A DNA stretch of 64,000 bases from JBBAAW01 sp041658075. GTDB lineage: Bacteria > Patescibacteriota > WWE3 > UBA101185 > UBA10185. The position numbers and the translations under genes are program-made. The stretch covers positions 3,236 through 67,235 of the forward strand of contig JBBAAW010000002.1 in NCBI GenBank assembly GCA_041658075.1. Reading direction: 5' to 3'. Of the stretch, positions 18,060-26,788 are shown piece by piece. Position 1 is the stretch's first letter. Each line of letters begins with the position of its first letter. The notes beneath the pieces are model-generated. The model did not search any database, was not told where the DNA came from, and worked only from the letters and a program-made list of their open reading frames with translations.

Positions 18060-18735
18060 GCATCTTGGAAATCAAAACCGTGTATTCGCCTCTAATTTTT
18101 TGGGTCGACATTTTATGGAGCAACTCGCTTACCCTTCCGCGTTCAAATTTTTCAAACATTTTGGTAATTTCGCACGCCAAACAAACTTCCCTGTCGCCTA
18201 GAGTATCCAAAATTTCTTGCAGTAGTTTTACGACTCTAAACGGCGATTCGTAAATTACCAAGGTTGAATCCAGCTTTCCAAATTCCTTTAATATTTCCGT
18301 TCTTTTGCCTTGCGACTTGGGGAGAAAACCCACAAAGGAAAACTTATCCGTGGGCAGTCCTGATGCGGATAATGATGCGGTTACTGCAGATGGACCAGGA
18401 ATCGGAATCACGGAGTAACCGGCGTTGATGACTGACCTCACCAGCTTATAACCGGGATCAGATATCAAGGGCGTACCCGAATCGGATACAAGAGCAATTG
18501 TTTTACTTTGGCGCAGTATGTCCAAAATTTCCTGCAACGCGCGGTCATGATTTTGGTCGCGATAGGATTTTAACAGCGTAGTAATTTGATACCGGTCAAA
18601 AAGTTTTTTACTTTGGCGCGTGTCCTCACTGAAGACCGTATCCGCGGTCTTTAAAACAGAAACCGCCCTGTATGTTATGTCCTCCAAATTTCCAATTGGA
18701 GTTGCAACCACATACAAAGCGTTTGTTTTTTCCAT
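18055..18735 (-). CDS. rsmI: 16S rRNA (cytidine1402-2'-O)-methyltransferase
   Basis: 226 residues. LYVVATPIGNLEDITYRAV at the start, FSEDTRQSKKL, ALVSDSGTPLISDPGYKLV and VIPIPGPSAVTASLSASGLP are textbook RsmI motifs of the tetrapyrrole-methylase fold. It methylates the ribose of C1402 in the ribosomal decoding centre. Slightly shorter than the usual ~280, because a C-terminal extension is missing. Follows the DsbA-like gene by 9 bases in a minus-strand operon. Confidence 0.95.
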   Translation of the reverse strand: MEKTNALYVVATPIGNLEDITYRAVSVLKTADTVFSEDTRQSKKLFDRYQITTLLKSYRDQNHDRALQEILDILRQSKTIALVSDSGTPLISDPGYKLVRSVINAGYSVIPIPGPSAVTASLSASGLPTDKFSFVGFLPKSQGKRTEILKEFGKLDSTLVIYESPFRVVKLLQEILDTLGDREVCLACEITKMFEKFERGRVSELLHKMSTQKIRGEYTVLISKML

Positions 18736-18744
18736 TTTTAGTTT

Positions 18745-19518
18745 TTATTTGACTTTGTTATATGCAGCTTCTACCTCACTAAGTGGAACGGCTCCAGCGA
18801 GTTTTTCCGCAATTTTCTTGCTGGTGTTAATGATTACAGCTCCTGGAGTCCCGTATCCTCCACCTTCATTTATAGCACTTAGGAACTGTTTACCGCCATC
18901 ACTAGTGTCATTAATCTTCTTATCAAATTCAGTTGACTTTATGCATGAAGCAAAAGCAGCGCTGTTTAGACCAAGCTGTGTGCCGACTTGCACTAAATCA
19001 ACGTTATTTAAGTCAGTCGCTCCAAAAACTATGTCCGCATAGGTCCAGAACATATCCGTTCCACCCAGTTTAACTGCACATTCACCGGCTTTAGCCCTCT
19101 CAACAGCAAACTGGTGAAAATCTAAAGGTAAGGCTCTAAACACGTAGGCTACGTCAGGATATTTTGAAAGAAATTCCTTAGTAGTTGGATGAAATCTTGC
19201 GCAAAAGGGGCACTGAAAATCTGAGTATTCGATTAAGACAATTTTTGCGTTTTTGTCACCTTTCACATGATCGGTGTCAGTAATTTTAGGAAGAAGATCG
19301 TAAATTTCTTTTGCCGACTTAGCTTTTACTGCAGTTGGCCGTGTTCCTGTAGCGGTTCCCGTACCTGTTCCAGTATTTATTGGTCGAGCACTAAAATATC
19401 CTTTGGCAAAAAAACCTGCTGCAATGGCTACAACTAAAATAAAAAACGAAATTCCCATAGCAACAAAGTTACTTAAATAGACGCCATCTTTTTTAATTTC
19501 TTTTTCTTTTGACTCCAT
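18745..19518 (-). CDS. DsbA-like thiol oxidoreductase, membrane-anchored
   Basis: 257 residues. One N-terminal helix (~17-40) anchors it outside, then a Gly-Thr repeat linker (GTGTGTATGT), then a thioredoxin fold of the Thioredoxin_4/DsbA type with active site SDFQCPFCARFHP and the cis-proline loop GYGTPGAVIIN. Likely introduces or reshuffles disulfides in exported proteins. Other redox partners are at 47.0-48.5 kb. Upstream of rsmI in the same operon. Confidence 0.88.
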   Translation of the reverse strand: MESKEKEIKKDGVYLSNFVAMGISFFILVVAIAAGFFAKGYFSARPINTGTGTGTATGTRPTAVKAKSAKEIYDLLPKITDTDHVKGDKNAKIVLIEYSDFQCPFCARFHPTTKEFLSKYPDVAYVFRALPLDFHQFAVERAKAGECAVKLGGTDMFWTYADIVFGATDLNNVDLVQVGTQLGLNSAAFASCIKSTEFDKKINDTSDGGKQFLSAINEGGGYGTPGAVIINTSKKIAEKLAGAVPLSEVEAAYNKVK

Positions 19519-19542
19519 TTTTACTCCTTTTAGAAACTAAAT

Positions 19543-20439
19543 TTATAAACTAAAAAATTTACTGAGTGATTGTAACATATTTGTCAGATAGTACTTTGCA
19601 TACGGTAGTGGATATTCCACGATATTCCCTCCAAACTGCATTTTATAGTCGCTATAATTCCTCCATCTCTTTGTTTGACCTTTTAAACGATCGTCAGAAA
19701 GCCCCTCCATATCCATGGTGGTATAGCTTCGCTGTTTAAAACACTTAATACATTCCCACATAAGTTGGTAATTTCCACAGCTTTTTTCACCCGGTTTTGT
19801 TATTCCTGAATACATGTACCAAACACAACCGTTAAAGCCTAAAAACATTTTTGCCCCCAAAACCTCTCCTCTCTTGCTATACGCAGTACAAATGAACGAC
19901 TCTTGCCCAAAACATTTGATCTTTTCTACATGGTCTAAAAACGATAGCGTGTAAAATTGTGTTTTCTGGCTTCGTTCTTTTATTACTTTATAATATTTTT
20001 CTATCTGCTCTTTGCTGGGGTTTTGAATTATTTCTACTCGATTGTTATTCCTGCACGACTTATTAATACAGTACCTACAGTCTTTTGTTAGATTTTTCCA
20101 AAGTACATTTTCATTCAGTTGTAAATCTATAAAAGCAGTCCTTGGCGGAAGATCTATCCCTCCCCTTCTCTTGTAACCAAAACTATCTAGAACAGTTAAG
20201 TCCTGGTTTACAGAGGGCGATATTTTTATATAAACTACTTTATTTACCCTGCAGATACGTTCGATTTCTTCTAAGTCATTAGTTGTTAAACAATATGCTC
20301 GATGAATTTTCGCAATGCTAAAAAATGGAAATTTAGCGACGCGTACTATCCCACCGCCGTGAAGGGCATACGACGTCCAGCTATACATTTTTAAGTAATT
20401 TGACCAGGCGTCGCTCTGTCTTACATCTACAATATTCAT
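19543..20439 (-). CDS. FemAB-like aminoacyl/acyltransferase
   Basis: 298 residues with a double-GNAT layout. LNENVLWKNLTKDCRYCINKS is the FemAB signature (usually W..L....R..IRKA), and GAKMFLGFNGCVWYMYSG…NYQLMWECIKCF matches the second domain including the (Y/W)xYSG loop. FemX/FemAB enzymes use aminoacyl-tRNA to add residues to the wall peptide; related proteins act on lipids or polysaccharides, so the exact role is open. Its ATG abuts the stop of the upstream small gene. Confidence 0.75.
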   Translation of the reverse strand: MNIVDVRQSDAWSNYLKMYSWTSYALHGGGIVRVAKFPFFSIAKIHRAYCLTTNDLEEIERICRVNKVVYIKISPSVNQDLTVLDSFGYKRRGGIDLPPRTAFIDLQLNENVLWKNLTKDCRYCINKSCRNNNRVEIIQNPSKEQIEKYYKVIKERSQKTQFYTLSFLDHVEKIKCFGQESFICTAYSKRGEVLGAKMFLGFNGCVWYMYSGITKPGEKSCGNYQLMWECIKCFKQRSYTTMDMEGLSDDRLKGQTKRWRNYSDYKMQFGGNIVEYPLPYAKYYLTNMLQSLSKFFSL

Positions 20440-20712
20440 TTATTCCGTAGAATAATCTATTTCCGGATAATTAGCCCGAATTTTTTCCCAAAACCTGTTC
20501 GCCAAATTAACGGAAAAATTTGAAAAATGAGTGCTTTCTGTTTTTGAACAAAGAGCGTCTTCGTTGCGATGAATCACACGCAAAGCTTTACGTTGAACTT
20601 CTTTAAAATCTTCGGACTTAAGATTGCTGCTTTTTAGCTTTAGTTCCTCAAACGCTTCTTTGTTGTTTTCTAGCATTTCTTTATATTGTTTTTCAAACTT
20701 TGGAGTTGACAT
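20440..20712 (-). CDS. Hypothetical small soluble protein
   Basis: About 90 residues from ATG 20712 (MSTPKFEKQYKEMLENN). Highly charged and mainly helical by composition, no family recognised. The stop directly abuts the FemAB-like start, so they are almost certainly co-translated. A start 8 codons upstream is possible but less likely. Confidence 0.55.
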   Translation of the reverse strand: MSTPKFEKQYKEMLENNKEAFEELKLKSSNLKSEDFKEVQRKALRVIHRNEDALCSKTESTHFSNFSVNLANRFWEKIRANYPEIDYSTE

Positions 20713-20985
20713 GTGTTGTATTGTAATCCAGAACAATGAGTTATGTAAACGCTGAACATACGGTATTTACTTTCAATTAGAGTTGGACACGGAATTTAAT
20801 GTATGGGTACACCTAAAATTAACCAAGCAACTCACGATCAAGTCAATTAGCCTGGACCGAACGACAAAATCTTTTTCTACCCTAAGGAATACTAGGTCCA
20901 TTTACAATGTACTAATCCTAATCTAAACCAAATTATTAAAGAAATCCAAATTTTAATAAATGTAATAAAACACGGTTCAATATCT

Positions 20986-21758
20986 TTAAGTTATACGATC
21001 CAATATTAAATTCAATGCTTCTTTTTTTAAATCGCCTACTAGGACATCATCTTTTAATGAATTAAAAGTATACACTTCACCGTTTGCTGCTATAAAGCAA
21101 TAAGACTCGGGATTACTTCTCATTTTACGAATTCGAATAGTTAAATTAGGAAATAACTTGACCATTTTTTTAGAGATAGTGTCAAAAGATCTTTCAGTTA
21201 AATAGAACTTATCCTTGTAAATTTTACCTCTGTTTATAGGGTTAAACTCCAATAGTGACCAGTATTTAAGAGGCTTTCCGGTTAAAGCTTTTCCTATGCT
21301 CTCAATATCCTTGCAATTTACTTTGGTAACTAATGTTTTGACATTTACTTCTACGCGCAGTGATTTAAAAAGATCCATTAATTCTAATGTATGGCTCACA
21401 TAGGATATGTTTTTCGCATTGCGCACCCCATTTGTTTATTTGATCCATCCAAAGATAAACTTACTCTCGATACCAACGGGGAAATCTTTTGTGCCATCGG
21501 TGCATCAATTCGTAAGCCATTAGTATGCAAAACTACCTCTATACCGGCCGACTTTATTAACTTGAGAATCTTTAATAGATGCTTTGAGATAGTTGGCTCT
21601 CCGCCACTTAGTGTTACTTTTTTTATACCTGACTTTATGATTTCTTCAACAATTCTCTTGGACAATCCCAGCTTTGGAGACACCATTCTTTTGTCCCAGA
21701 AACAGAAATCGCAGTTTAAGTTACAAGAGTTACCAAATAGGTAGTGGATTTCGTCCAT
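20986..21758 (-). pseudogene. Radical SAM enzyme split by a frameshift
   Basis: The upstream frame (21758-21396) starts MDEIHYLFGNSCNLNCDFC, a CxxxCxxC iron-sulfur site, then LSGGEPTISKHLL and SLSLDGSNKQM, all radical SAM. It stops just where the other frame (21426-20986) continues with SHTLELMDLFKSLRVEVNVKTLVTK, the expected next part of the barrel. Adding one A to the A5 run (T5 on the plus strand, 21410-21414) joins the two frames perfectly into ~257 residues. So this is a recent mutation, an assembly error, or a slippage switch. Confidence 0.8.
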
Positions 21759-21920
21759 ATCGTAATTATATAGGTTCTGTGCAAATATCGAGAACGTTTG
21801 AAGTAATGTGCTAATTCTGAATTGGTTCGATTAACTGTTAGGAAATACTCAAAAGGTGTTGTAACAACAACCTAAATTTTTGGGGTGGCCTATAGTGCGT
21901 TAATCGAACTAATGGATACC

Positions 21921-21971
21921 AAAAAGACGTCTGAACTTCTCGACTAATGATCGAGTTGTTGAAACGCCTTT
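21921..21971 (-). terminator. Long hairpin with T-run after the 117-residue gene
   Basis: Minus strand: arm AAGGCGTTTCAACAACTCGA, 7-base loop, arm TCGAGAAGTTCAGACGTCTT, then TTTTT. Fifteen of the outer and inner positions pair, with three mismatches, one a C-C bulge. Works as an intrinsic terminator; shares CCAAAAGGCGTT with the palindrome at 35486. Confidence 0.65.
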
Positions 21972-21983
21972 TGGGCAGAAATC

Positions 21984-22337
21984 TCACCTACCACTCCTTG
22001 AGTTTTGGATGCTGCTTCGAGGGATCGCCCACCCTCCTCTCAAGTGAATCATGAACGACGCGCCGTTGGGATATGCAGATTCAAATTTGATCTTTCCGTC
22101 CTCCAACCGAAGGTTCTTTATGACCCCACACATGCCGTTGGCACCTCCCTTAACCAAAACCCAATTGTCCCGGTCCTTGTCATAACGAGCAGTCCACTGG
22201 CACGCGATATCAATCTTTTCTCCTGTTCGCGTGATGTTTACGATAGGACCAACGTAGCGACCATTTGTGCAGTTCGTCTCCAGGTACCCTCCCACCGTAT
22301 CCGTCCGCCCAAACAAACCGTTCCAAGTTAGGTTCAT
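21984..22337 (-). CDS. Solitary mini-gene A, unknown function
   Basis: 117 residues, no family recognised; it looks like a compact beta-rich soluble protein (NGRYVGPIVNITRTG, KGGANGMCGVIKNLRL). It has its own TATAAT (22379-22384), a 42-base leader, a perfect AGGAGG, a GC-richer coding sequence than its neighbours and a long terminator palindrome. In this it resembles the mini-genes at 35.2, 38.4, 38.8 and 39.4 kb. Possibly transferred. Confidence 0.65.
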   Translation of the reverse strand: MNLTWNGLFGRTDTVGGYLETNCTNGRYVGPIVNITRTGEKIDIACQWTARYDKDRDNWVLVKGGANGMCGVIKNLRLEDGKIKFESAYPNGASFMIHLRGGWAIPRSSIQNSRSGR

Positions 22338-22378
22338 GCGTTCCTCCTATTGGACATCTGGCTCGTGAATCTTAGGCA

Positions 22379-22384
22379 ATTATA
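22379..22384 (-). promoter_or_regulatory. -10 box of mini-gene A
   Basis: Perfect TATAAT on the minus strand, 42 bases before the ATG; the Shine-Dalgarno AGGAGG is at 22343-22348. Confidence 0.6.
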
Positions 22385-22417
22385 TCAAAATGGATTGGTT
22401 AAGAAAATATAGGTTAT

Positions 22418-22493
22418 TGGGGTGGCCTACGGGGATCGAACCCGTGACATCCGCCTCCACAGGGCGGCGTTCTGCCGCTGAACTAAGGCCACC
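22418..22493 (-). tRNA. tRNA-His (anticodon GTG)
   Basis: Minus strand cloverleaf: G-1 present, acceptor GTGGCCT/AGGCCAC with C73, anticodon stem CCGCC/GGCGG around CTGTGGA (GTG), T loop TTCGATC, encoded CCA. G-1:C73 is the histidine identity pair. Confidence 0.95.
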
Positions 22494-22525
22494 ATAGAAA
22501 ATTTGATTGTCGCGATGATTTTACC

Positions 22526-23941
22526 TTAAAAGGACCAGTTATTAAAGTCTAAGAATCTATCCGCCAAAGTAAAAGTATACTTATCACCCATCCCCTTAAT
22601 TTTGTTGCTAACGTAGTAATTCATATACGGATGATGTAAAAATATCGTAGGAGTATTCTCACTCACAACTTTTTGGAATTCGTTGTAGTGTTTAAGCCTC
22701 ATATCAACATCTAATTCTTTACGACCTTCCTCTAAAGCCCTGTCCCCACGAGTACTGTTAAAACCGCTAAGATTAAGCCCTGGAGTTTCTGATTGAGTGG
22801 AATGCCAATTAACATATCTGTCAGGATCTCTGCCCACTTCCTGTCCATAAAGTAAGATGTCAAAATTCCTAGCCTCAATAATCTTTTCCTTTATTTCGTC
22901 GGAGGTATGTTTTGCTATAGTAACATTAGCGTTTAACTTGTCCTCCCAATTGGATTTTATTTTGTTGGCTATCTCCAAAAGCGCCGGCGTATTAGGAACG
23001 TCAATCTTAATTGCCTTTCCCAAAAGGTCGTACGATACGGTCTTATCATAATTGCTTACTTTGTACTTTTCACCGGTATAAAAACTTCTACTTATAGGTC
23101 CCTCCACGGGAATCCCCTGCCCAAAAATTACCTCATCCACATTTAAAGATTTTTCAAATTGATTTCTAAGCTCCAAATCTTTAAACGACTCATTTCTTAA
23201 GTTAAAAAATAACGCATAATAAACACTTTGAACAGGATATTGTTTGAGCGATAAAGTTTTATCTACCTTAAAGCCGGCTGTATCCTTTAACAAAAAGGCG
23301 TGAATTTCCCCCATTTTATAGGCAATAGTAAGCTCTTCCTCGTTAGGATAAAATCTAAACACCAGCTGTTTAATATTTGGCGATTTTGTATCCAGCAAAA
23401 TCACCCGTTTAACAAGCTCGCCCTTCTTTTTTACACTAGCGACTCTAAAAGGACCGCTTGTGGGGATGTAAAAACCTTGATATTTTTCGTCAGACTGATT
23501 TTTCATAACCCCAACAGTGAGTAAACTCAAAAAGGGTGAAAATTTGTTGGGAAGTGTGTAACGAACAGTCAAGTCGTCTATCTTATCCGTAGCTACACCA
23601 CTTAAATTAGGGGTTTTGTAAGAAGTGTATAAAAGATCGTTGGCATTTATTTTTGAACCGTCACTCCAGAACTGATTGTCCTTAATAGTAACTGTATAAA
23701 TAAGTCCTTCATTTGAGACTTCCCATGTTTCTGCCAGATCGGGAATGAGTGTTCCAAAGTTGTCGTATTTAAAAAGACCTCTATACAGAAGTTTGGAAAT
23801 GGTTTTATCAATCTCGGTTTGGGTTCTACTTGGTAAAAACGACGCGGGCTGACCCACAAATCCTTCTACATAAGATTTAAATGGAATTAGTAAATACACG
23901 AGTGATAAGAAATATAATATTATTAATTGTATTATATGCAT
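22526..23941 (-). CDS. Family 5 extracellular solute-binding protein (peptide/nickel type)
   Basis: 471 residues. An N-terminal hydrophobic segment (signal or anchor), then the SBP_bac_5 landmarks: ISKLLYRGLFKYDNFGTLIPDLAETWEVS, IKDNQFWSDGSKINANDLLYT and ILLYGQEVGRDPDRYVNWHS near the C-terminus. Binds oligopeptides or similar ligands outside the cell. No permease or ATPase genes flank it, so it either works with a distant transporter or is an orphan receptor. A TACAAT lies 4 bases before the ATG. Confidence 0.88.
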   Translation of the reverse strand: MHIIQLIILYFLSLVYLLIPFKSYVEGFVGQPASFLPSRTQTEIDKTISKLLYRGLFKYDNFGTLIPDLAETWEVSNEGLIYTVTIKDNQFWSDGSKINANDLLYTSYKTPNLSGVATDKIDDLTVRYTLPNKFSPFLSLLTVGVMKNQSDEKYQGFYIPTSGPFRVASVKKKGELVKRVILLDTKSPNIKQLVFRFYPNEEELTIAYKMGEIHAFLLKDTAGFKVDKTLSLKQYPVQSVYYALFFNLRNESFKDLELRNQFEKSLNVDEVIFGQGIPVEGPISRSFYTGEKYKVSNYDKTVSYDLLGKAIKIDVPNTPALLEIANKIKSNWEDKLNANVTIAKHTSDEIKEKIIEARNFDILLYGQEVGRDPDRYVNWHSTQSETPGLNLSGFNSTRGDRALEEGRKELDVDMRLKHYNEFQKVVSENTPTIFLHHPYMNYYVSNKIKGMGDKYTFTLADRFLDFNNWSF

Positions 23942-23956
23942 TGCAATTGTACTTTA

Positions 23957-24032
23957 TGGTGACCCCGGCGGGATTCGAACCCGCGATATTTGGCATGAAA
24001 AGCCAACGTCCTAGCCGCTAGACGACGGGGCC
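23957..24032 (-). tRNA. tRNA-Glu (anticodon TTC)
   Basis: Minus strand: acceptor GGCCCCG/CGGGGTC, anticodon stem TTGGC/GCCAA around TTTTCAT (TTC), T loop TTCGAAT, encoded CCA. Confidence 0.95.
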
Positions 24033-24062
24033 GCAGCAAGAGTACCCAAAAGTCTACCAGTC

Positions 24063-24091
24063 TTGACAAAATATTACAACTTAGACACAAT
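24063..24091 (+). promoter_or_regulatory. Consensus -35/-10 promoter of a leaderless micro-gene
   Basis: TTGACA (24063-24068), 17-base spacer, CACAAT (24086-24091), then 6 bases to the ATG at 24098. This fixes both the existence and the start of the 47-residue ORF. Confidence 0.65.
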
Positions 24092-24097
24092 GGAAGT

Positions 24098-24241
24098 ATG
24101 AGTTATTTTGGTGATAGTGATGCGCAGTTTGCTATCAAAAAATTACTAAGCGCTTTGGCCAAGCCGGCCGCTATTATATTGGCTTTTGTGGCTTTAGTGC
24201 TTTTTTTAATGAAAGCCGTTTCTGGCATTAGCGCAAGATAG
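24098..24241 (+). CDS. 47-residue single-helix membrane protein
   Basis: A short ORF with a hydrophilic start (MSYFGDSDAQFAIKK) and one strong transmembrane helix (AAIILAFVALVLFLMKAV). It has a well-placed consensus promoter and no competing gene. No family recognised. Stands alone between divergent tRNA-Glu and the tRNA-Lys/tRNA-Leu unit. Confidence 0.6.
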   Translation: MSYFGDSDAQFAIKKLLSALAKPAAIILAFVALVLFLMKAVSGISAR

Positions 24242-24294
24242 AACTTCCAATAAAATGTGTTAAAATTCTGACGTCACAACGGTTAAATCCTTGT

Positions 24295-24369
24295 GGGGGC
24301 GTAGCTCAGTGGCAGAGCAGAGGACTCTTAATCCTTTTGTCGTGGGTTCAAATCCCACCGCCCTCACCA
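24295..24369 (+). tRNA. tRNA-Lys (anticodon CTT)
   Basis: Acceptor GGGGGCG/CGCCCTC, anticodon stem GAGGA/TCCTT around CTCTTAA (CTT), T loop TTCAAAT, encoded CCA. Twelve bases before tRNA-Leu(CAG). The TTT isoacceptor is at 51717. Confidence 0.93.
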
Positions 24370-24381
24370 AATTTAAAGCCC

Positions 24382-24467
24382 GCCGGAGTGGAGGAATGGC
24401 AGACTCGCTGTCTTCAGGAGGCAGTTTCCGCAAGGAAGTGCGGGTTCAAGTCCCGCCTCCGGCACCA
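24382..24467 (+). tRNA. tRNA-Leu (anticodon CAG)
   Basis: Class II tRNA: acceptor GCCGGAG/CTCCGGC, anticodon stem CTGTC/GGCAG around TTCAGGA (CAG), long variable arm TTTCCGCAAGGAAG, encoded CCA. The deacetylase ATG follows 3 bases later. Confidence 0.93.
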
Positions 24468-24470
24468 AAT

Positions 24471-25319
24471 ATGCCTCAAGGTCAAGGTAAAGCACAAGTT
24501 TTTTATCCAATAGCATTAGTCGGAGTTATATTAATTCTGTCTCTGGTTCTTACTAAGTCCCCACAACAATTAAAACTTCCCTGGTTTCAATTAAAAGAAG
24601 CAGAAACAAAACCTATTAGAATCCTGTTTCCAAAGTCGACCAAGAAAGCCAAGATACCTATACTTCTGTATCATTATGTGGAAATTGTTACAGATAAAAA
24701 CGACTTTTTACGCACAAAACTTGCCATCACACCTCAAAATTTTGAAAATCAGCTTGTAGCATTAAAAAAGTCGGGCTACACTTTTTGTTTTATGAAAGAC
24801 ATAGGCACAATTTTAGATGGCAATGGAAAAAACAAACCCGTTATTATTACTTTTGACGATGGATACAGAGATTTTTATACTGACGCTTTCCCCATTTTGA
24901 AACGTCAAAACGCAAAGGCTACAGTTTTCATAAATTCCGGCTTAATGGGTCGACCTAATTATATGACACAAGATCAAGTAATAGAGGTACTTAATAGCGG
25001 CTTGGTGGAGATTGGAGGGCACGGGTTTTCACATCAAAATTTAACCAGCATAGACCTTGAATTAGCAAAAAAAATAGTGAGCGACGATGTTGCTAATATC
25101 AAGAAGACATATAAAGTAACCCCCGTGAGTTTCTCTTACCCTTACGGAAGCTATAACGACAGTATTAAAAAAGTGGTTAGCGACGCGGGCTATAAATACG
25201 CGGTAACTGTGGAAAAAGGCTGGACTGTACAAAACACCACTCTTTTTCAAATCCCTAGAATTCGTCCAGGCTTGGCTGGAAGTGAAAATTTGGGCGACTT
25301 TTTAGACTCGCTGCAATAA
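24471..25319 (+). CDS. Polysaccharide deacetylase (CE4, NodB domain), membrane-anchored
   Basis: 282 residues from ATG 24471; longer frames only translate the two tRNAs. One N-terminal helix (~11-27), then the NodB fold: ITFDDGYRDF (catalytic and metal Asp pair), GGHGFSHQNL (metal His pair, HxxxH), FSYPYGSYND. De-N-acetylates cell-wall or surface polysaccharide outside the cell. With no room for a promoter after the tRNA, it is read from the tRNA transcript, and processing at the CCA leaves only 3 bases of leader. Confidence 0.9.
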   Translation: MPQGQGKAQVFYPIALVGVILILSLVLTKSPQQLKLPWFQLKEAETKPIRILFPKSTKKAKIPILLYHYVEIVTDKNDFLRTKLAITPQNFENQLVALKKSGYTFCFMKDIGTILDGNGKNKPVIITFDDGYRDFYTDAFPILKRQNAKATVFINSGLMGRPNYMTQDQVIEVLNSGLVEIGGHGFSHQNLTSIDLELAKKIVSDDVANIKKTYKVTPVSFSYPYGSYNDSIKKVVSDAGYKYAVTVEKGWTVQNTTLFQIPRIRPGLAGSENLGDFLDSLQ

Positions 25320-25326
25320 GATAATG

Positions 25327-25332
25327 TATAAT
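25327..25332 (+). promoter_or_regulatory. -10 box of tRNA-Leu(AAG)
   Basis: TATAAT 18 bases before the mature tRNA start; it probably also drives the MFS gene behind the tRNA. Confidence 0.6.
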
Positions 25333-25350
25333 CTATGTGTTGCTGAATTT

Positions 25351-25434
25351 GGGCGAGTGGCGGAATGGCATACGCGCAACGCTAAGGACGTTGTGGGGCA
25401 ACCCATGCAGGTTCAAGTCCTGTCTCGCCCACCA
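25351..25434 (+). tRNA. tRNA-Leu (anticodon AAG)
   Basis: Class II tRNA: acceptor GGGCGAG/CTCGCCC, anticodon stem CAACG/CGTTG around CTAAGGA, so position 34 is A (AAG). Long variable arm and encoded CCA. An A34 leucine tRNA is uncommon in bacteria and would normally need A-to-I editing. Confidence 0.92.
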
Positions 25435-25438
25435 CAAG

Positions 25439-26671
25439 ATGCAAAACTTTAGAATTAAACTGCCTACAAACGCCTCTCTACCAAAGTTGGTCCCGTTAAT
25501 AGTTCCCTTAGTTGTACTGATGCTTTCTGACTCAATTATCGCCTATTCGGTACCTATTTACGCTCAAAACCTTTTTTCCAACGACTTTTTTACCGGACTT
25601 GTGATATCTTTCTCTTCCTTAGTCGGACTGGTTTTTGACTTTCTAAGTAAACGGCTTTTTGGTAGTAAAAACTTTTCATTTTTCATTAAGTTCACCTTTA
25701 TTTTGTTGATAATAGTTTCTTATTCCTTGGGGCTTTCTTTTATTAATAAATACATCTTTATATTCGCAATGGCTATTTGGGGTATTTACTATGAAACTCT
25801 GGCCTTTTCCAACTTTAAGTATCTTAAAAATTTCGTGAATTCTAATGACTACACATTTTCCTGGGGATTCATCAGCATGCTAAGAGCGCTCATTTACGGA
25901 ATCGGTCCTTTAATTGCCACGGTATTGATTTCCAAACAGCTCCAATTACCCGCGTATCTTTGCGGAACCTTTGTTTTGCTCGCGTTCTTTTTATATCTTG
26001 CATTATTTAATAAAGAATCAAAAGCCCCGGCACAAGCTACTAATACTACGGAGTCAAAGCAGGAGTTAAAGGTATGGTTTATGTTGTTTAAGAAGATTTA
26101 TCCCATTTGGGTACTGAATCTGACTCTCGTCCTTATCGATTCAGGATTTTGGACTATCGGTATACTTATGTCCGAAAATTTGGGAAAAGCGTCTCCGTTA
26201 GCTAAACTTATTATTCCTTTATATATGCTTCCGGCTGTAATATTTTCCCCTCTTTCTCAAACAATCTCTAGTAAATTCGGCAAAAAGAAAACTGCAATTG
26301 TCACGTCATTTATTGGTGCATTTTTCTTGGTTTTTACGGGACTAGCTGTCAACATCGAGCTTATTCTTCTTGCGATATTTGCATATTCAGTTTTCACATC
26401 TGTGGCCTTTCCTGCTATTTGCGCTACTTTTGAGGATTATGTCAGTCGACTTGGAAACTTTGATACGGATCTTATTGGACTTGAGCAGTCGTCCGGCAAC
26501 TTTGCATATATTATTGGCCCGGTATTAGCTGGTTTTATTGCTTTACACCTTACCGAACAAAAAGTATTTTTAATCTTTGGACTTTTGCTTGCACTCATCT
26601 CCTTCCTTGCCCTTATCATTACGCCACGTAAGATAAAGATGCCGCTAAGTAAACTTTTAAAAATATCATGA
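25439..26671 (+). CDS. MFS transporter
   Basis: 410 residues from ATG 25439, 4 bases after the tRNA-Leu CCA (a longer frame reads through the tRNA). Twelve hydrophobic segments with a charged middle loop (~190-205) split into two six-helix halves, as in the major facilitator family. FGKKKTAI between helices 8 and 9 resembles the loop motif of MFS. Substrate unknown. Transcription is probably from the tRNA-Leu promoter. Confidence 0.75.
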   Translation: MQNFRIKLPTNASLPKLVPLIVPLVVLMLSDSIIAYSVPIYAQNLFSNDFFTGLVISFSSLVGLVFDFLSKRLFGSKNFSFFIKFTFILLIIVSYSLGLSFINKYIFIFAMAIWGIYYETLAFSNFKYLKNFVNSNDYTFSWGFISMLRALIYGIGPLIATVLISKQLQLPAYLCGTFVLLAFFLYLALFNKESKAPAQATNTTESKQELKVWFMLFKKIYPIWVLNLTLVLIDSGFWTIGILMSENLGKASPLAKLIIPLYMLPAVIFSPLSQTISSKFGKKKTAIVTSFIGAFFLVFTGLAVNIELILLAIFAYSVFTSVAFPAICATFEDYVSRLGNFDTDLIGLEQSSGNFAYIIGPVLAGFIALHLTEQKVFLIFGLLLALISFLALIITPRKIKMPLSKLLKIS

Positions 26672-26677
26672 TTATGG

Positions 26678-26683
26678 TATAAA
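26678..26683 (+). promoter_or_regulatory. Extended -10 of tRNA-Gly
   Basis: TGGTATAAA, with the TG of an extended -10, 12 bases before the tRNA. Confidence 0.5.
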
Positions 26684-26695
26684 AGTAGGGCGTTT

Positions 26696-26770
26696 GCGAG
26701 AGTAGTTCAGTGGTAGAATGCTTCCTTGCCAAGGAAGAGGTCGCGGGTTCGAACCCCGTCTCTCGCTCCA
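26696..26770 (+). tRNA. tRNA-Gly (anticodon GCC)
   Basis: Acceptor GCGAGAG/CTCTCGC, anticodon stem CTTCC/GGAAG around TTGCCAA (GCC), T loop TTCGAAC, discriminator T and encoded CCA. The IS element begins about 18 bases downstream. Confidence 0.95.
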
Positions 26771-26788
26771 TATTAACCAAAAAAAAAA

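Noticed and set aside
20737..20985. Hidden RNA gene in the gap before the radical SAM relic
   Set aside because: No promoter, convincing stem-loop or ORF was found in this 249-base gap.
24291..24470. N-terminal extension of the deacetylase
   Set aside because: The extra codons are the translated tRNA-Lys and tRNA-Leu genes; the same applies before the genes at 25439 and 13605.
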